Of a stretch of 29,368 nucleotides of DNA, positions 10,998 to 20,392 are shown in pieces. The notes under the pieces were generated by a model. The model ran no database searches, was not told the origin of the DNA, and was given only the letters and a program-made list of their open reading frames with translations. The position numbers were made by a program, and so were the translations under genes. The stretch's first letter is position 1. Every line of letters starts with the position of its first letter. Location of the stretch: positions 1-29,368 of the forward strand of contig JAYWVB010000108.1 of assembly GCA_039881045.1 (NCBI GenBank), in the 5' to 3' direction. The stretch is from Chaetomium olivaceum. Its lineage: Eukaryota; Ascomycota; Sordariomycetes; Sordariales; Chaetomiaceae.

Positions 10998-11308
10998 ACG
11001 ACCTGATTCAGGGAAATAAAACTCTATCGCAATTTGTTCCGTGCTTTGCTTTGCTTAGTGTTGCGAGGACAGAAACGTTTATGTTATTCCACGAAGGCAA
11101 TGACGGCGTCTACGGTATCCATTGCATCAGCCCCAGAACCTGGGCCTGAGGGATGAGGGGGAACATACGGTCGACTGCCAGCGTGTAGTCGATCACTGGA
11201 ATGCGTGACCATGTCAAAGGGGGGCGCCAGACTTGGTCGTTGTGTGTGCAGCTTCCAGTTCCAGTATGCCGGTACCTAGGTATATAGGTACTATGGAGCG
11301 TCTCAACA
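10998..11308. other. Short convergent spacer between NAC beta and TAD1
   Basis: About 310 bp between two gene 3' ends, with no coding or RNA feature recognised. It should hold both polyadenylation regions; AATAAA-like GAAATAAAAC lies at 11011-11020. Confidence 0.5.
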
Positions 11309-12993
11309 TCACAGACTGAACCTGCCGTCACCAGTGTTTCTAAGCCACCCCTTCAGTGCTTCCGTCCGGGCCTCTTCTTTCACCCGCCTCCGGCCCTCTA
11401 GCAGACTCCCCTCCTTGACCTCATCATACGATGCCGCCCCCAACTCCTTGATTATCCCTTCGTCCCCCAACATCCCCGCGACCATCACCGCAGCCGCCCA
11501 CATCTTCCGTCGCGACGTCAAACTCGCTCCCTTCACATCAATCCCCTTCCTCCCCTGCAACACCCCGCCAATCAACCCCTCCTCCACCTCCCCGCCCGCC
11601 GTCCACGCAACAGCCAGGTTGCTCGCCACCACCTTCACCCCTTCCCCCGCCACCACCTTCACCCCTTCCCCCGCCACCACCTTCACCCCTTCCCCCGCCA
11701 TCCCAGCCGCCCTCCGCGAGAACTCAAACTCCCTCCCCGTCGTCTCCACAGCAACCTGCCGAAACCCGTACCCCGTCCCCTCCCACACCTTGCCCCGCAC
11801 AGGCGCCATCCTCCCCGGCGGTCCCTCATCCCCCGCCGAAAAACACCTCCCACACCCTTCCGTCGAGAACTGCGCCTCCGGCAGCACCAACCCAGCCAGG
11901 TACACGCCGCGCGGCGAGACAAAGAGCGATGTGAGGGACGATAGCAGCGACGCGCACTGTTTGAGGGCCAGCTTGTCGCTGCAGGACTTGGAGTGGCTGG
12001 GCGGGGCGTCGGGGCGGGAGGGCTTGCGGCGGACGATGCCGAGGTGGGAGAAGAAGGCGCGGCCGAGGAGGGTTGGGGGGGTTGTGGTTGTGGTTGCGAT
12101 GGTTGGGGTTGGGGTTTCGTTTGGGGTTGGGGTTTCGTTTGGGGTTGGGGTTTCGTTTGGGGTTGGGGTTTCGTTTGGGGTTGCGGTGAGTGGAGAGGTG
12201 GAGTGGGAGGTGGGGGTTGTTGATGAGGTGGTGGTGGTGATGGTTGTTGTTGTTGGGGAGGCGCGACGGGCGGGATTATGGGGGCCGGGGCTTCCCATGG
12301 CGTGGCATCTTCTTGGGAAGACATGATCAGTTCCATGGAAGCGTCGCCGCCTGGGGGTCGTCAGTTTAGCGTGAAGTATAAATGAAGAAGGACTGGGGTA
12401 TGAGACGCACAGGGTGCTTCAGAGCAGTACATGTGAAGGGTCAGCTCTTCGCGCCAGGCAAAGGGCTGACAGTGCCATGGTGTGTCTGAGGCTGTGGGCA
12501 GCTCCTCCTGCGTCCTCCGCCGGAGGTACTCGGATTCAGCGGAGCTGTCCTCGGCCAAGCGGTGGCACTCGTCGAGGATGAATCGGTTGAAAGCCCGGAT
12601 GGCGAGAACTTCGGCATGCCAGTCATGAAGGGCAACCCCGTTGGCCTGTGAAAGCTTAGAAGCCGGAAGACATTTCATGCCCGTCCTGCCAAGGGCGTCA
12701 ATAGTTAGTTGGTAACCGACACAGCTGGGCCTTCAGGGGCTCCGTTTAAGGAGTGAGACTAACGCCAGCGCCACGCATTTCAAGAAGTTTGGAGCTAGCC
12801 TCAAGGATTCAAGTCAGCTAAGTCATCGACCAAAGGCCTCACTGAGAGTTGACAAGGTACCTCTCACGACAATGCCGCTCAAGGGCACCCATTCTCGGAG
12901 TCCATTATCGCGGACAACTGGCCGGCGCTTTGCAGGGAGTTTTCTGAACTCTTCCAGCACAACCGCTGATATGTCATCAGCTCCATTACCCAT
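11309..12993 (-). CDS. TAD1: tRNA-specific adenosine deaminase 1 (A37 to inosine), with low-complexity insert and one apparent frameshift
   Basis: Tad1/ADAT1 deaminates A37 of tRNA-Ala. Exons are 12993-12861, 12794-12764 (only 31 nt), 12685-12411 and 12350-11309. Visible family parts: VVLEEF..LPAKR+P and NGLREWVPLSGIV at the N-terminus, LKCVALATGMKCLPASKL across exons 2 and 3, the zinc/catalytic pair in DWHAEV (H78, E80), PCGDASME (C147), and the third metal ligand in SCSDK (about residue 267), followed by the A-deaminase C-terminal part. Between PCGDASME and GRAFFSHLG lies a Pro/Gln-rich insert of about 100 residues containing four exact 18-bp repeats. Within this insert the frame changes; one added base, possibly in the 7-base run at 12075-12081, gives 1482 nt (493 residues). 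The ATG at 12993 is the first in the conserved frame; the codon opening the longer frame (13017) is GTG. Divergent from eL24. Confidence 0.9.
11628..11699. repeat. Three tandem 24-bp repeats inside TAD1
   Basis: Three exact head-to-tail 24-bp copies (11628-11651, 11652-11675, 11676-11699) encode an in-frame repeated octapeptide, GEGVKVVA, on the minus strand. The unit keeps the frame, so copy number can vary without breaking the gene. Confidence 0.9.
12105..12176. repeat. Four tandem 18-bp G-rich repeats inside TAD1
   Basis: Four exact copies of GGGGTTGGGGTTTCGTTT, followed by a partial fifth. On the coding (minus) strand they encode Pro/Thr/Asn/Glu or Pro/Gln/Thr/Lys hexapeptides depending on frame. 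The plus strand has eight G4 tracts spaced by 2-8 bases, a pattern able to form G-quadruplexes. Confidence 0.92.
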
Positions 12994-13291
12994 CGCAAGT
13001 GTGCTTGTTTGAAGCACGTTAGACTAGGAGGTAGTCTCCCAAAAGAGAGACTCGTAACGAGGAAGAGATGTCTTAGGTAGGCAGGGTTAGGGTCTATGCC
13101 ACACAAGGGTGGCACTCTGAGAACGCCCGACACAGCCACATCCTAAAGTGGGCCTGCCTCCCTCGCGCAGCAGCCTATCACAGAGACAGCCCTATCCCAC
13201 AACCTGCACCAAAGAATTTGGCGAAAATCGACGTGGGATCTTGAACTTCGAGGAAGCAACCCGACAACGACATTCGACAACCACCGCCAAA
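12994..13291. promoter_or_regulatory. Divergent promoter of TAD1 and eL24
   Basis: This 298-bp gap separates the ATGs of TAD1 (-) and the ribosomal protein gene (+). It contains the telomere-repeat-like AGGGTTAGGGT at 13083-13093, about 200 bp before the eL24 ATG. The sequence just before that ATG is CA-rich (ACAACCACCGCCAAA). Confidence 0.55.
13083..13093. promoter_or_regulatory. TTAGGG-type site, candidate Tbf1 or homolE-like element
   Basis: AGGGTTAGGGT is seen directly upstream of eL24. TTAGGG-like and homolE (ACCCTACCCT) sites are known in ribosomal protein promoters of several ascomycetes. A role here is inferred from position only. Confidence 0.4.
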
Positions 13292-14108
13292 ATGAGGACT
13301 TACGACGATAGTTTCTCCGGCCAGCGGATCTACCCCGGCAAGGTACGAATTGCCCATCTTCACGACCGAGACCGACGTCGAATTTCCCACCCCGAGTCCC
13401 ACAGCGAGCCCGAGAGCTACTCGTGAGGTTGAATGACGACAGACGAGGACCGGGGTGGGAGATTTGGCCTCGGAAGTCTTGGGAGATATGATTTTTGTGC
13501 GAGACAACAACGGTTCTGACCATGTTTTACATTACAGGGTAAGCTGTACGTCCGTGGCGACAGCAAGGTCTTCCGCTTCCAGAACGGCAAGTCCGAGTCG
13601 CTGTTCCTCCAGCGCAAGAACCCCCGCCGCATTGCCTGGACCGTCCTCTACCGGAGGCAACACCGCAAGGGTATCTCAGAGGTACGATCTTCCCCGCACC
13701 TAGACACGTCCGAGAACGAGATGGGAACGACTGGGGAGGGGGGGTTGCGATGACGACATGGATGGAGGAGGGATATATTCAGGAGTATCATAAGACGGCC
13801 CGCTGACTCCCTTGCAGGAAGTCGCCAAGAAGCGCACGCGCCGTACCGTCAAGTCCCAGCGTGCCATCGTTGGTGCTTCGCTCGATGTGATCAAGGAGCG
13901 CCGCTCGATGCGCCCGGAGACCCGCAGCGCTGCCCGCCTCGCTGCCATCAAGGAGAGCAAGGAGAAGAAGCAGGCTGAGCAGGCGGCCAAGAAGGCCGAG
14001 AAGGCCAAGAACGCTGCCGCCGCGTCCAAGGGCCAGTCGGGCGGCCGCATCGTCGGCAAGCAGGGTGCGAAGGGTGCGCAGCAGAAGGTCGCCGCCAACA
14101 CCCGCTAA
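13292..14108 (+). CDS. RPL24: 60S ribosomal protein eL24 (L24e)
   Basis: This is a component of the cytosolic large subunit, near the bridge to the small subunit. Exons are 13292-13342, 13538-13681 and 13818-14108, together 486 nt (161 residues). Introns are 13343-13537 (195 nt, long for this window) and 13682-13817. A long first intron close to the ATG is common in fungal ribosomal protein genes. Motifs: SG.RIYPGKG at the start, then F.F.N.KSESLFLQRKNPRRIAWTVLYRR.H+KG, then EEVAKKRTRRTVK.QRAIVGASLDVIKERR, and an Ala/Lys-rich helical tail. Phases are all zero and the length fits the family. It shares a divergent promoter with TAD1 and converges on the peroxiredoxin gene. Confidence 0.97.
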
Positions 14109-14600
14109 GGTCTTTCTGTCTTTGGCGGTTGCTGGTCCGGGATGGGTGCGTGTTCTTTTTCCGAGGCAAAGGGAAAGCCAGGTCATGCAAGGAGCACACA
14201 ATAGATGAATGGTTATCTTACGGTCTTGCCTGTGGCCGGAAGGGAAAACGCTGGAGTCGGTCGGTCGGTACTCGGTTTTTTGCCTGCTCAGCTCTCTTAT
14301 AGGGTTTCTGCTCTCGCAACAAGTTGACAGAGCCAGCTTGTTTTCTGAAAGGGCCGGTTGCATGGATCCTGCGTGACGGGGGAGGGCCATTTGCATGGGT
14401 AGCTCACAGAATGCCAACTTATGCATTGGTCTCACTTGAAGCAGCACGGCGAGCGAGCGGGAGCGAATTGAGCAAGGGATGAGCTTCTTCCTCTATGAAT
14501 GTATGATGGAGCGGTTGGGCTCGTCTACCTACCCCGACACCAAACTATCAAGCGAATCTATGACCTCTTCCCCAAACCCTTCCCATTGCCAGATTGGCCC
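14109..14600. other. Convergent spacer, eL24 and peroxiredoxin 3' ends
   Basis: About 490 bp between two gene ends. Nothing recognisable apart from presumed 3' untranslated sequence and polyadenylation signals. Confidence 0.5.
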
Positions 14601-15239
14601 TTAGAGCTTCGCCAAGACACCCTCGGCACCGGAGTGCGCGATGCTCCCCTTGGTGGTGTCCGCCTCGGCGTAGACGACCTTGCCGTGGTCCACCACGAGG
14701 GCATACCGCCCGGTGCGGTCGGCACTAGCCCAGCCAATGCTCCTGCTGAACGCCGCGCCGCCGTCGGACATGAAGAGCTATTGTCATGTCAGCTCAACCC
14801 ATCGTGAACCCCGTCCCCACTGGAGATAGTAAAAGTAAATCTAGTAGACTTACGATCGACTCATCCTTGATCCCGTTGGCCTTGCCCCACGCCGACATGA
14901 CGAAGGCATCGTTGGACGCAATGAAGATTACCTTGTCGACGCCCTTGGCCTTGAGTTCGTCGAGGTGCGACAGGTAGGACACGATGTGCTGCTCCTGGCA
15001 TGTGGGCGTGAAGGCGCCGGGGACGGCGACGAGCACGACCTTCTTGGTTTGGAAGTCTGAATGGGCGGGGGGTTAGTTTTTGGTTGGTTTGGGTTGTGGG
15101 TGTGACATTTTTACTTGCCCTTGCTGGCGTCGTACGTGGTCGGGATGCCGCAGACTGTGAGGTCGAGGTTGCCGGTGGGGGGGATGTAGCTGAAGGATAC
15201 GCCCTCGGGGAAAGAGGAGCCGGACTGGAGGGTGGCCAT
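14601..15239 (-). CDS. Atypical 2-Cys peroxiredoxin, Prx5/PMP20 type (Asp f 3-like)
   Basis: Reduces H2O2 and alkyl hydroperoxides using thioredoxin or glutathione. Exons are 15239-15119, 15056-14854 and 14777-14601, together 501 nt (166 residues). Residues 53-60 (PGAFTPTC) hold the peroxidatic Cys60; a second Cys lies at 30 in TVCGIP. Further family blocks: S.L+ELKAKGVDKVIFIASNDAFVMSAWGK and FMSDGGAAFSRSIG. The C-terminus is AKL, a weak PTS1-like tripeptide, so a peroxisomal share is possible. The first intron (15118-15057) starts with GC (G|GCAAGT...CAG); the alternative GT three bases further on breaks the frame. The second intron is 14853-14778 (GTAAGT...TAG). Divergent from the DUF1348 gene across about 830 bp. 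Confidence 0.95.
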
Positions 15240-16066
15240 TTTGAATGAGTGATGAGTTGAGGTGCGGCTGAGTTCGGTTGTTTATTAACTTGGATGGAGT
15301 GACAAGCTGTGTTGGTTTGTTTCTCAAGCCGTTGATGATGGGGAGTCGGAGTTGTTTATAGCTCGGCGGAGTTGAGGGGCAGAGGGGTCAAATGGATTCA
15401 GTGGATCCGCTTCAGACTTACGCCCGTCACATTGAACGCAGGTGCACACAACATGAAGTGGACGTCAAGGTACTCAATCACAGACCTATGGTGTCGCACA
15501 ACCTTTTCCAAATCATGCTAGGGAAACACTGCATTGCGCCATCGGCTGCCTAGATAACCCAATCGAGGACAAATAGGTTTCGGTTCTCCTTGGGCCTTTC
15601 CCCAACCAGACGAACCGGCTGCGTCAATTGCCACGGAAATAACTAGGTACCTGAATCAATTCAAGCGGGAAAAGTCCGAGGTTCGTTACCCGGTTCCGGT
15701 GCACGGCGTGGCTGCCCGGGTTAACGGTCGGAGATGGCCGGTCTCCGGCCGGTCCGATCGCTCGTTTCAGAGGGTTCATGCCCGCGGACATATCGGTCGT
15801 GACTCTCGACTAGTTATTTTTTAGCTACTGGTAACTTATGAGCCACGAATAGGTAATCGAAGCTCAGTAAGCGAAGAGCATTCCCTAAGCGGTCGGCGAA
15901 GGGCGCGCTGCGTCATCCAGGGTGGGGATCAGGTTCCGGACTCCTCTCCGTACTCGCAAGCACCTACATATGCAGTTCCATATCCTGACATTCAACTTGT
16001 ATACTCATACTCACCATATAGTCTCATCTTCAAAGCCAGCATTGCCTCAAGTAACTCGTGATCACC
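15240..16066. promoter_or_regulatory. Divergent intergenic region, peroxiredoxin and DUF1348 gene
   Basis: About 830 bp holding both promoters. A GC-rich inverted segment (GGCCGGTCTCCGGCCGGTCC) sits at about 15734-15753. I looked for a classical Yap1/AP-1 site (TTAGTAA/TTACTAA) that would fit a peroxiredoxin promoter and did not see one. Confidence 0.4.
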
Positions 16067-16656
16067 ATGTCGACCGAGTCCAAGCCCCCATTCCCTCCTT
16101 TCACGCGCGAGACGGCCCAGCAAAAGGTCAAGACCGCCCAAGCCGCCTGGAACACCAAGTAGGACACACCGGTCACCCACCCCAGCATAGAGTTTTATGC
16201 TTATAGATTGCCACTCCAGAAACCCCGTGCTCGTCCAGTTCGCCTACACGCCCGACTCCATCTGGCGGAACCGCGACACCTTCCTGCAGGGACGGGACGC
16301 TATCGTCGAGTTCCTCACCAAGAAGTGGGCCAAGGAAGGGGAGTACCGCCTGAGGAAGGAACTATTTGCGTTTACGGATAACAAGGTTTGCTTTACCAAG
16401 CCGGTGTTTGGATCGGGTATGGTACGGTTCCGCTGACGAGATGGCTCAGATCGCGGTCCAGTTCTGGTATGAATGGCGAGATGGGACGGGCCAATGGTGG
16501 CGGACGTATGGGCTGGAGGACTGGACGTTTGCCGAGAATGGGTTGATGCGGAAGAGGCAGATGAGTGGGAATGATGTGAAGATTGAGGACAGCGAGCGGT
16601 GGTTCAGGGATGGGGTCGATGTCGACTCGGTTGAGATTAGTGAGCAGCATTGGTAG
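16067..16656 (+). CDS. DUF1348 (SnoaL/NTF2-like fold) protein
   Basis: A small cytosolic protein of a family common in fungi and bacteria; its biochemical role is not established. Exons are 16067-16158, 16220-16385 and 16450-16656, together 465 nt (154 residues). Introns are 16159-16219 (GTAGGA...CAG) and 16386-16449 (GTTTGC...CAG). Family signature: N-terminal TRETA..KV..AQ.AWN, then FAYTPDSIWRNRD.FL.GR..I..FL..KW..E.EYRLRKELFAFTDN, I.VQF.YEW.D..GQWWR.YG.E.W.F...GLM..R, and E....W. Splitting the central frame with the second intron is needed to restore TDNKIAVQFWYEW. The start is the first ATG before the conserved block. Divergent from the peroxiredoxin gene. Confidence 0.92.
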
Positions 16657-17129
16657 CTTCGCCTGAAGTTGCTATGGTATCCTATACATGTGATAATCCG
16701 GTAATCAGAGTTCTACGCAGGCAAACATCAGGCATTTGGTAGCAAGTTCAAGTACATGGACCAACGCTGCATCAAGATTCCAGGACAATACCTAGACCCC
16801 GCCTCTCCGTAGTCGTCTGTATGTCAAACCAGAATCTTTGCTTTAGAAAGATATCTGCCTGCATGAACCATTGCATTGAATTACTGCAACATGTTTGTGA
16901 TGGAGGGATCCCAGGGTCAACAGTGATGATGAACCTCATAGGAGGACACAAGGAACATAAAGGGTGCGCGGGCCCGGTCCTTTGGATCTCACTTTCTTCT
17001 ACTTGATAGTCACCAGAGTCCGAGAAGGCCAAGACTACCCACCGTTTACCTCTCTGTAAGCACACCTGCTTTCCCGTATTTCCCATTCACCACTTCCTAT
17101 TCTGCACTCACAAGCCGTAAGCCGCAACC
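16657..17129. other. Intergenic spacer
   Basis: About 470 bp after the DUF1348 gene with no coding, RNA or repeat feature recognised. Confidence 0.5.
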
Positions 17130-17472
17130 ATGCCATCACAGCCCACCGCCTTCTCCACGCTCTTCACCATGAACGTCGTCCTGCCAGGCATGCTTGTCTT
17201 CCCCAACTCACCAGACCTCTACCGCATCCGCCTCGCGGTCGAGCACGCCTCCGCAGGCGGGCCAACCATCAACTACCTACCCGCCCCAAACACAAGCAAG
17301 ACCATACTGACACGAGGAATCCAGCGAGGGCGGCGGGCGCATAACTCTTACGCTTACTCTGGAGAAACATGGGGTTAGGGCTAAAGAGTATGAGCAAAAT
17401 GGGTACCGCTGGATGAAAGACATGCCGGAGCAGGCCGAGATGCGCTTCGGCCCCTCCGCTAAGAGAGGCTGA
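17130..17472 (+). pseudogene. Doubtful small gene or remnant, frame broken
   Basis: ATG 17130 opens an 82-codon frame whose first about 55 residues look like ordinary protein (MNVVLPGMLVFPNSPDLYRI and on). The neighbouring frame from about 17311 to TGA 17470-17472 also reads like protein, with EGGGRITLTLTLEKH, a mixed-charge stretch and YRWMKDMPEQAEMRFGP. The segment between them has no GT donor, so no ordinary intron joins the two. One base too many or two too few would explain the break, unlike the pattern in the larger genes. It could be a decayed gene, a sequencing fault, or chance. No family recognised. Confidence 0.3.
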
Positions 17473-18583
17473 GGATCTAAGAATCAAGAAGCGCCTTGGA
17501 CACGGAGGTTACCGCTCTCTTTCTCCCGAAACCATGAAAGCTCTGCCGAGTCAGCAATTAAAGCAAAAGAGAAAATTGGTGACTCGGTCCTTTCCGGTTC
17601 TCATGGATGTTCGATGGCGCGGTTACTTAGCTTTATAATAGTGACGGGAGTTACCAGCAGCTGCCAGACGGGGAAATAAAACGAGCAAATCCCTGATGGT
17701 TCATCTTTGGTCTTGCTTCTGGATTTAGTAAAGTGGGGAGCTGATCACAAGCTGGCCCATTGAGAAACTGTGATTTGCTGACTTTTACTGCAGGGATGGC
17801 TCAGATCGTCGAACCCCCACTCCAACTTCCCGATGCTCCCCCCCCAGCCCAACACCTTGCATGAACCATGGAAACACAAAAATTGTTCGACTGCATCTTC
17901 CATCACCAACACCGTAAAGGGCTGAGAGACCCTTGAAAAGCGCAAACATGCGCAAACCAGGTGTGAATGAAGGTGATCTGATTGAACGTGCGTAGATGCA
18001 CATTCCAGTCGGGAAATTTTGGCATGGAGCTGTGGTCAGTCACACACCAAACCACACCACAAGGCACGCAAATCTGGGGATTCCAACCTTGGGCCCCTGC
18101 AGGGTTTTAGCTCATGCTTTAGCCTCGATTTCCCTCCATGAGACCGCGTGGTACCCTCCCGAGACTTCTCCAAAGACGGGCTTCCACCACCACGACGAAC
18201 CTGCTTCCTTTTCTTTCTGATCTTTCCACGCGCTCTTGGCTACAAGCCATATCTAAAAACTAGGCTTCCCGACGGCCCTGGTTTCGGAAGTCTCGCTTTT
18301 TTTTTGCTCCTCCTCGCCGGGCGCGCACTCATTCCCCAGTGCGTGGAACGGCAGGCTGGGAGCATATGAGCGTTCCCTACTCCTTTACGTTGCATGTCGA
18401 CGTCCAAGAGGTCGCCAAACAATCAGAACGCCGCTCCCAGCCCGCTTCTGAGCTTCTCGGTCACTTCGTTGTAACTTGTATATTGTATTATTGCGTTCTG
18501 TGTCTATTCGCTCACTTGCGTCCGTCTTCGTCTCCTATCGTTTCTATTCGGCGCCGATTATATAATCGCTCGGTGCCCCCATC
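17473..18583. promoter_or_regulatory. Upstream region of the Rax1-like gene
   Basis: About 1.1 kb with only short random ORFs. The last 150 bp (18470-18580) is pyrimidine-rich and includes TATATAATC at 18559-18567, a candidate core promoter and leader for the gene at 18584. Confidence 0.4.
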
Positions 18584-20067
18584 ATGGGTTTACTCCCACT
18601 CAGCTACAGCCGACCAGACTCTGTTGAGAAGCCCAAGCTCACCGGCGACCCAGCCTCGCATCACGATGATGGGGGCTCCACCAAGTCCCTGAATTCGGTC
18701 GAGTCCAGCAGCTCCAATGGGATTCCTCCGGCGCTCAGTTTTGACAGGATCTTGGAAGGGGGGACTTGCCCGGTATGTTAACCTTGAGTCTCGTTCCAAA
18801 ATCCAACAACTAACAGTGGTGCAGCCTTGTACACTCCGTGATTTCATGAACTACCTCCTCTACGTGGAACGATCAGCAGAGAACCTCCAGTTCTTCCTCT
18901 GGCACCGCGACTATGAGCGCCGCTTTGCCGCCGCCAAAACGGCCGACCTCTCGCTGGCCCCCGAGTGGACGCAGGCGATGGAGAACAAGGCCATCATGCG
19001 CATCAAAAAGGACCAGGCCGAAAAGGTGCGCAAGGCGCCCAAGGGAACCACCACCATCTTCAAAGGCACCGATTTCGAGAGGAGCATCGACAGCAGGGAC
19101 GAACTCGTCACACCCGTCACACCAACGGACAGGTCCCGGAGTCTAGCCAGCCAGGCGTTTGCGTCGGCCGGAGTGAAGGATCCATGTAAGGCCCCCTCCC
19201 GTCGCATCAACACCCAAAGTGTTGAAAACTAACAACCCCCACCCACCAAGTCACCATCCAACCCTTCCGCAAGGAAATCGACCGGGTCATCGCGACGTAC
19301 ATCATGGACGACGCGCCGCGGCAGCTCAACCTGACAGAGGTCGAGCAGAAAGCCGCGCTCCAGGCCCTCGCGCACACGACGCACCCGTCCGCCTTCGCCC
19401 TGGTCGCGCGCCAGACCGAGGCCGCGCTGCGCCAGCTGTCACACCCCAACTTCATCCGCTGGAGCATCTGCAACGCCAGCCCCACCCGCATATGCACGGC
19501 GTGGGGGATGGGCTCGGGGGCGGTTTTGATGGGGCTCGTGGCGGCTGTGTTGCTGACCCTGTCCGGGGTGGGGAGAGAGTATCGTGCCCTGGCGATGGTG
19601 CCGTGGGTGATGGGGTTTGCGACGGTGATGGGTGCTTATAAGGGCATGGTACGGCTTCATCCCTATTCCTTTTTCCCGGGAGGCATATTTTCGTCCCCCT
19701 CTTTAGAGTGCTTGTAGGCTGACCGAAGCAACAGTGCATCCTCCTCCACGGCTTCCGCCACCGGCACATCCGCCCGTGGGAGCTCTTCATCTCGGACCTG
19801 GACGACGACGAGGACGCCATCAGTGCCACCAAGCGCTCCTTTGACAGCTTCGGCTCAGCCAACAGCTATGAGGACGAGCCGTGGGTGATTCGCTACCAGA
19901 AGCGTAGCTTCGCCAGCAGGCTCTTTGACCGCGCGGTGTGGGTGGAAGAGCCGGCGCTGCGGCAAATTCAGGATGTCATTTTTTGGCAGAGCATCGTGTT
20001 TGCGCTTGTCTGTGCTGCCGTGTTGACGGCAGTGTTTGTGGCGGTGCCGGCGGGCGGGTTTTTCTAA
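18584..20067 (+). CDS. RGS-domain membrane protein, Rax1-like
   Basis: Four exons, 18584-18772, 18825-19185, 19251-19648 and 19735-20067, give 1281 nt (426 residues) with matching phases. Introns have GTATGT, GTAAGG and GTACGG donors; the first has branch ACTAAC. An N-terminal Ser-rich segment precedes a split RGS fold: PCTLRDFMNYLLYVERSAENLQFFLW (about residues 64-90) and FRKEID..I.TYI..DAPRQLNL (about 184-210), ending HPSAF...R..E..L..LSHPNFIRW. Two membrane spans follow (about 270-290 and 297-316), then a cytosolic loop with GFRHRHIRPWELF, and a third span at about 405-425. This layout, RGS-like plus three spans, matches yeast Rax1, a bud-site and polarity marker. In filamentous fungi such proteins are linked to growth, conidiation and stress, but whether this one acts as a GAP is unknown. 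Confidence 0.88.
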
Positions 20068-20378
20068 GGGCGGGTGGTTTGGAGGTTGGGAGGCTATATG
20101 CTTGTAGGTTCGTGACCTGGTAGTAGTAATCTGTAATAGTAAGGTATGTTACATCATCCATGGGGTAACGCCCTCTGGCCAACAAAAAAGAAAGAAAGAA
20201 AAAGAAAGAAAAAGAAAAAAGCCGGACATCAGGGAAGAAAAAAAAAGATTTCGTGTATAAGAAAATGAATGAAAAAAAGACGAGATCGACAAAAAGAAGT
20301 CAAATAATAAAAACCAAAGAAAAGAAAAACAGAATAAGTAAAAAAAATCAGCTTCGGACTTTGTTTCTTTACTACAAA
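20068..20378. other. Intergenic, A/G-rich low-complexity tract
   Basis: Spacer after the Rax1-like gene. Plus-strand 20181-20349 is almost entirely A and G (AAAGA, GAAAG and poly-A runs), in sharp contrast to the surrounding GC-rich DNA. The LINE inserted just beyond it. Confidence 0.7.
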
Positions 20379-20392
20379 TCGACATCTAGATA
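20379..20392. repeat. Target-site duplication, left copy
   Basis: TCGACATCTAGATA, identical to 21705-21718. The two copies exactly flank the LINE fragment, and the bases beyond each end differ. Confidence 0.8.

Noticed and set aside
12105..12176. Interstitial telomere sequence
   Set aside because: The unit has G4TT tracts but is an 18-bp repeat with TTTCGTTT, not (TTAGGG)n, and it is in a coding exon in frame.
11334..12326. 330-codon plus-strand frame opposite TAD1
   Set aside because: It is antisense to the tRNA deaminase exon and made of simple repeats in this direction.
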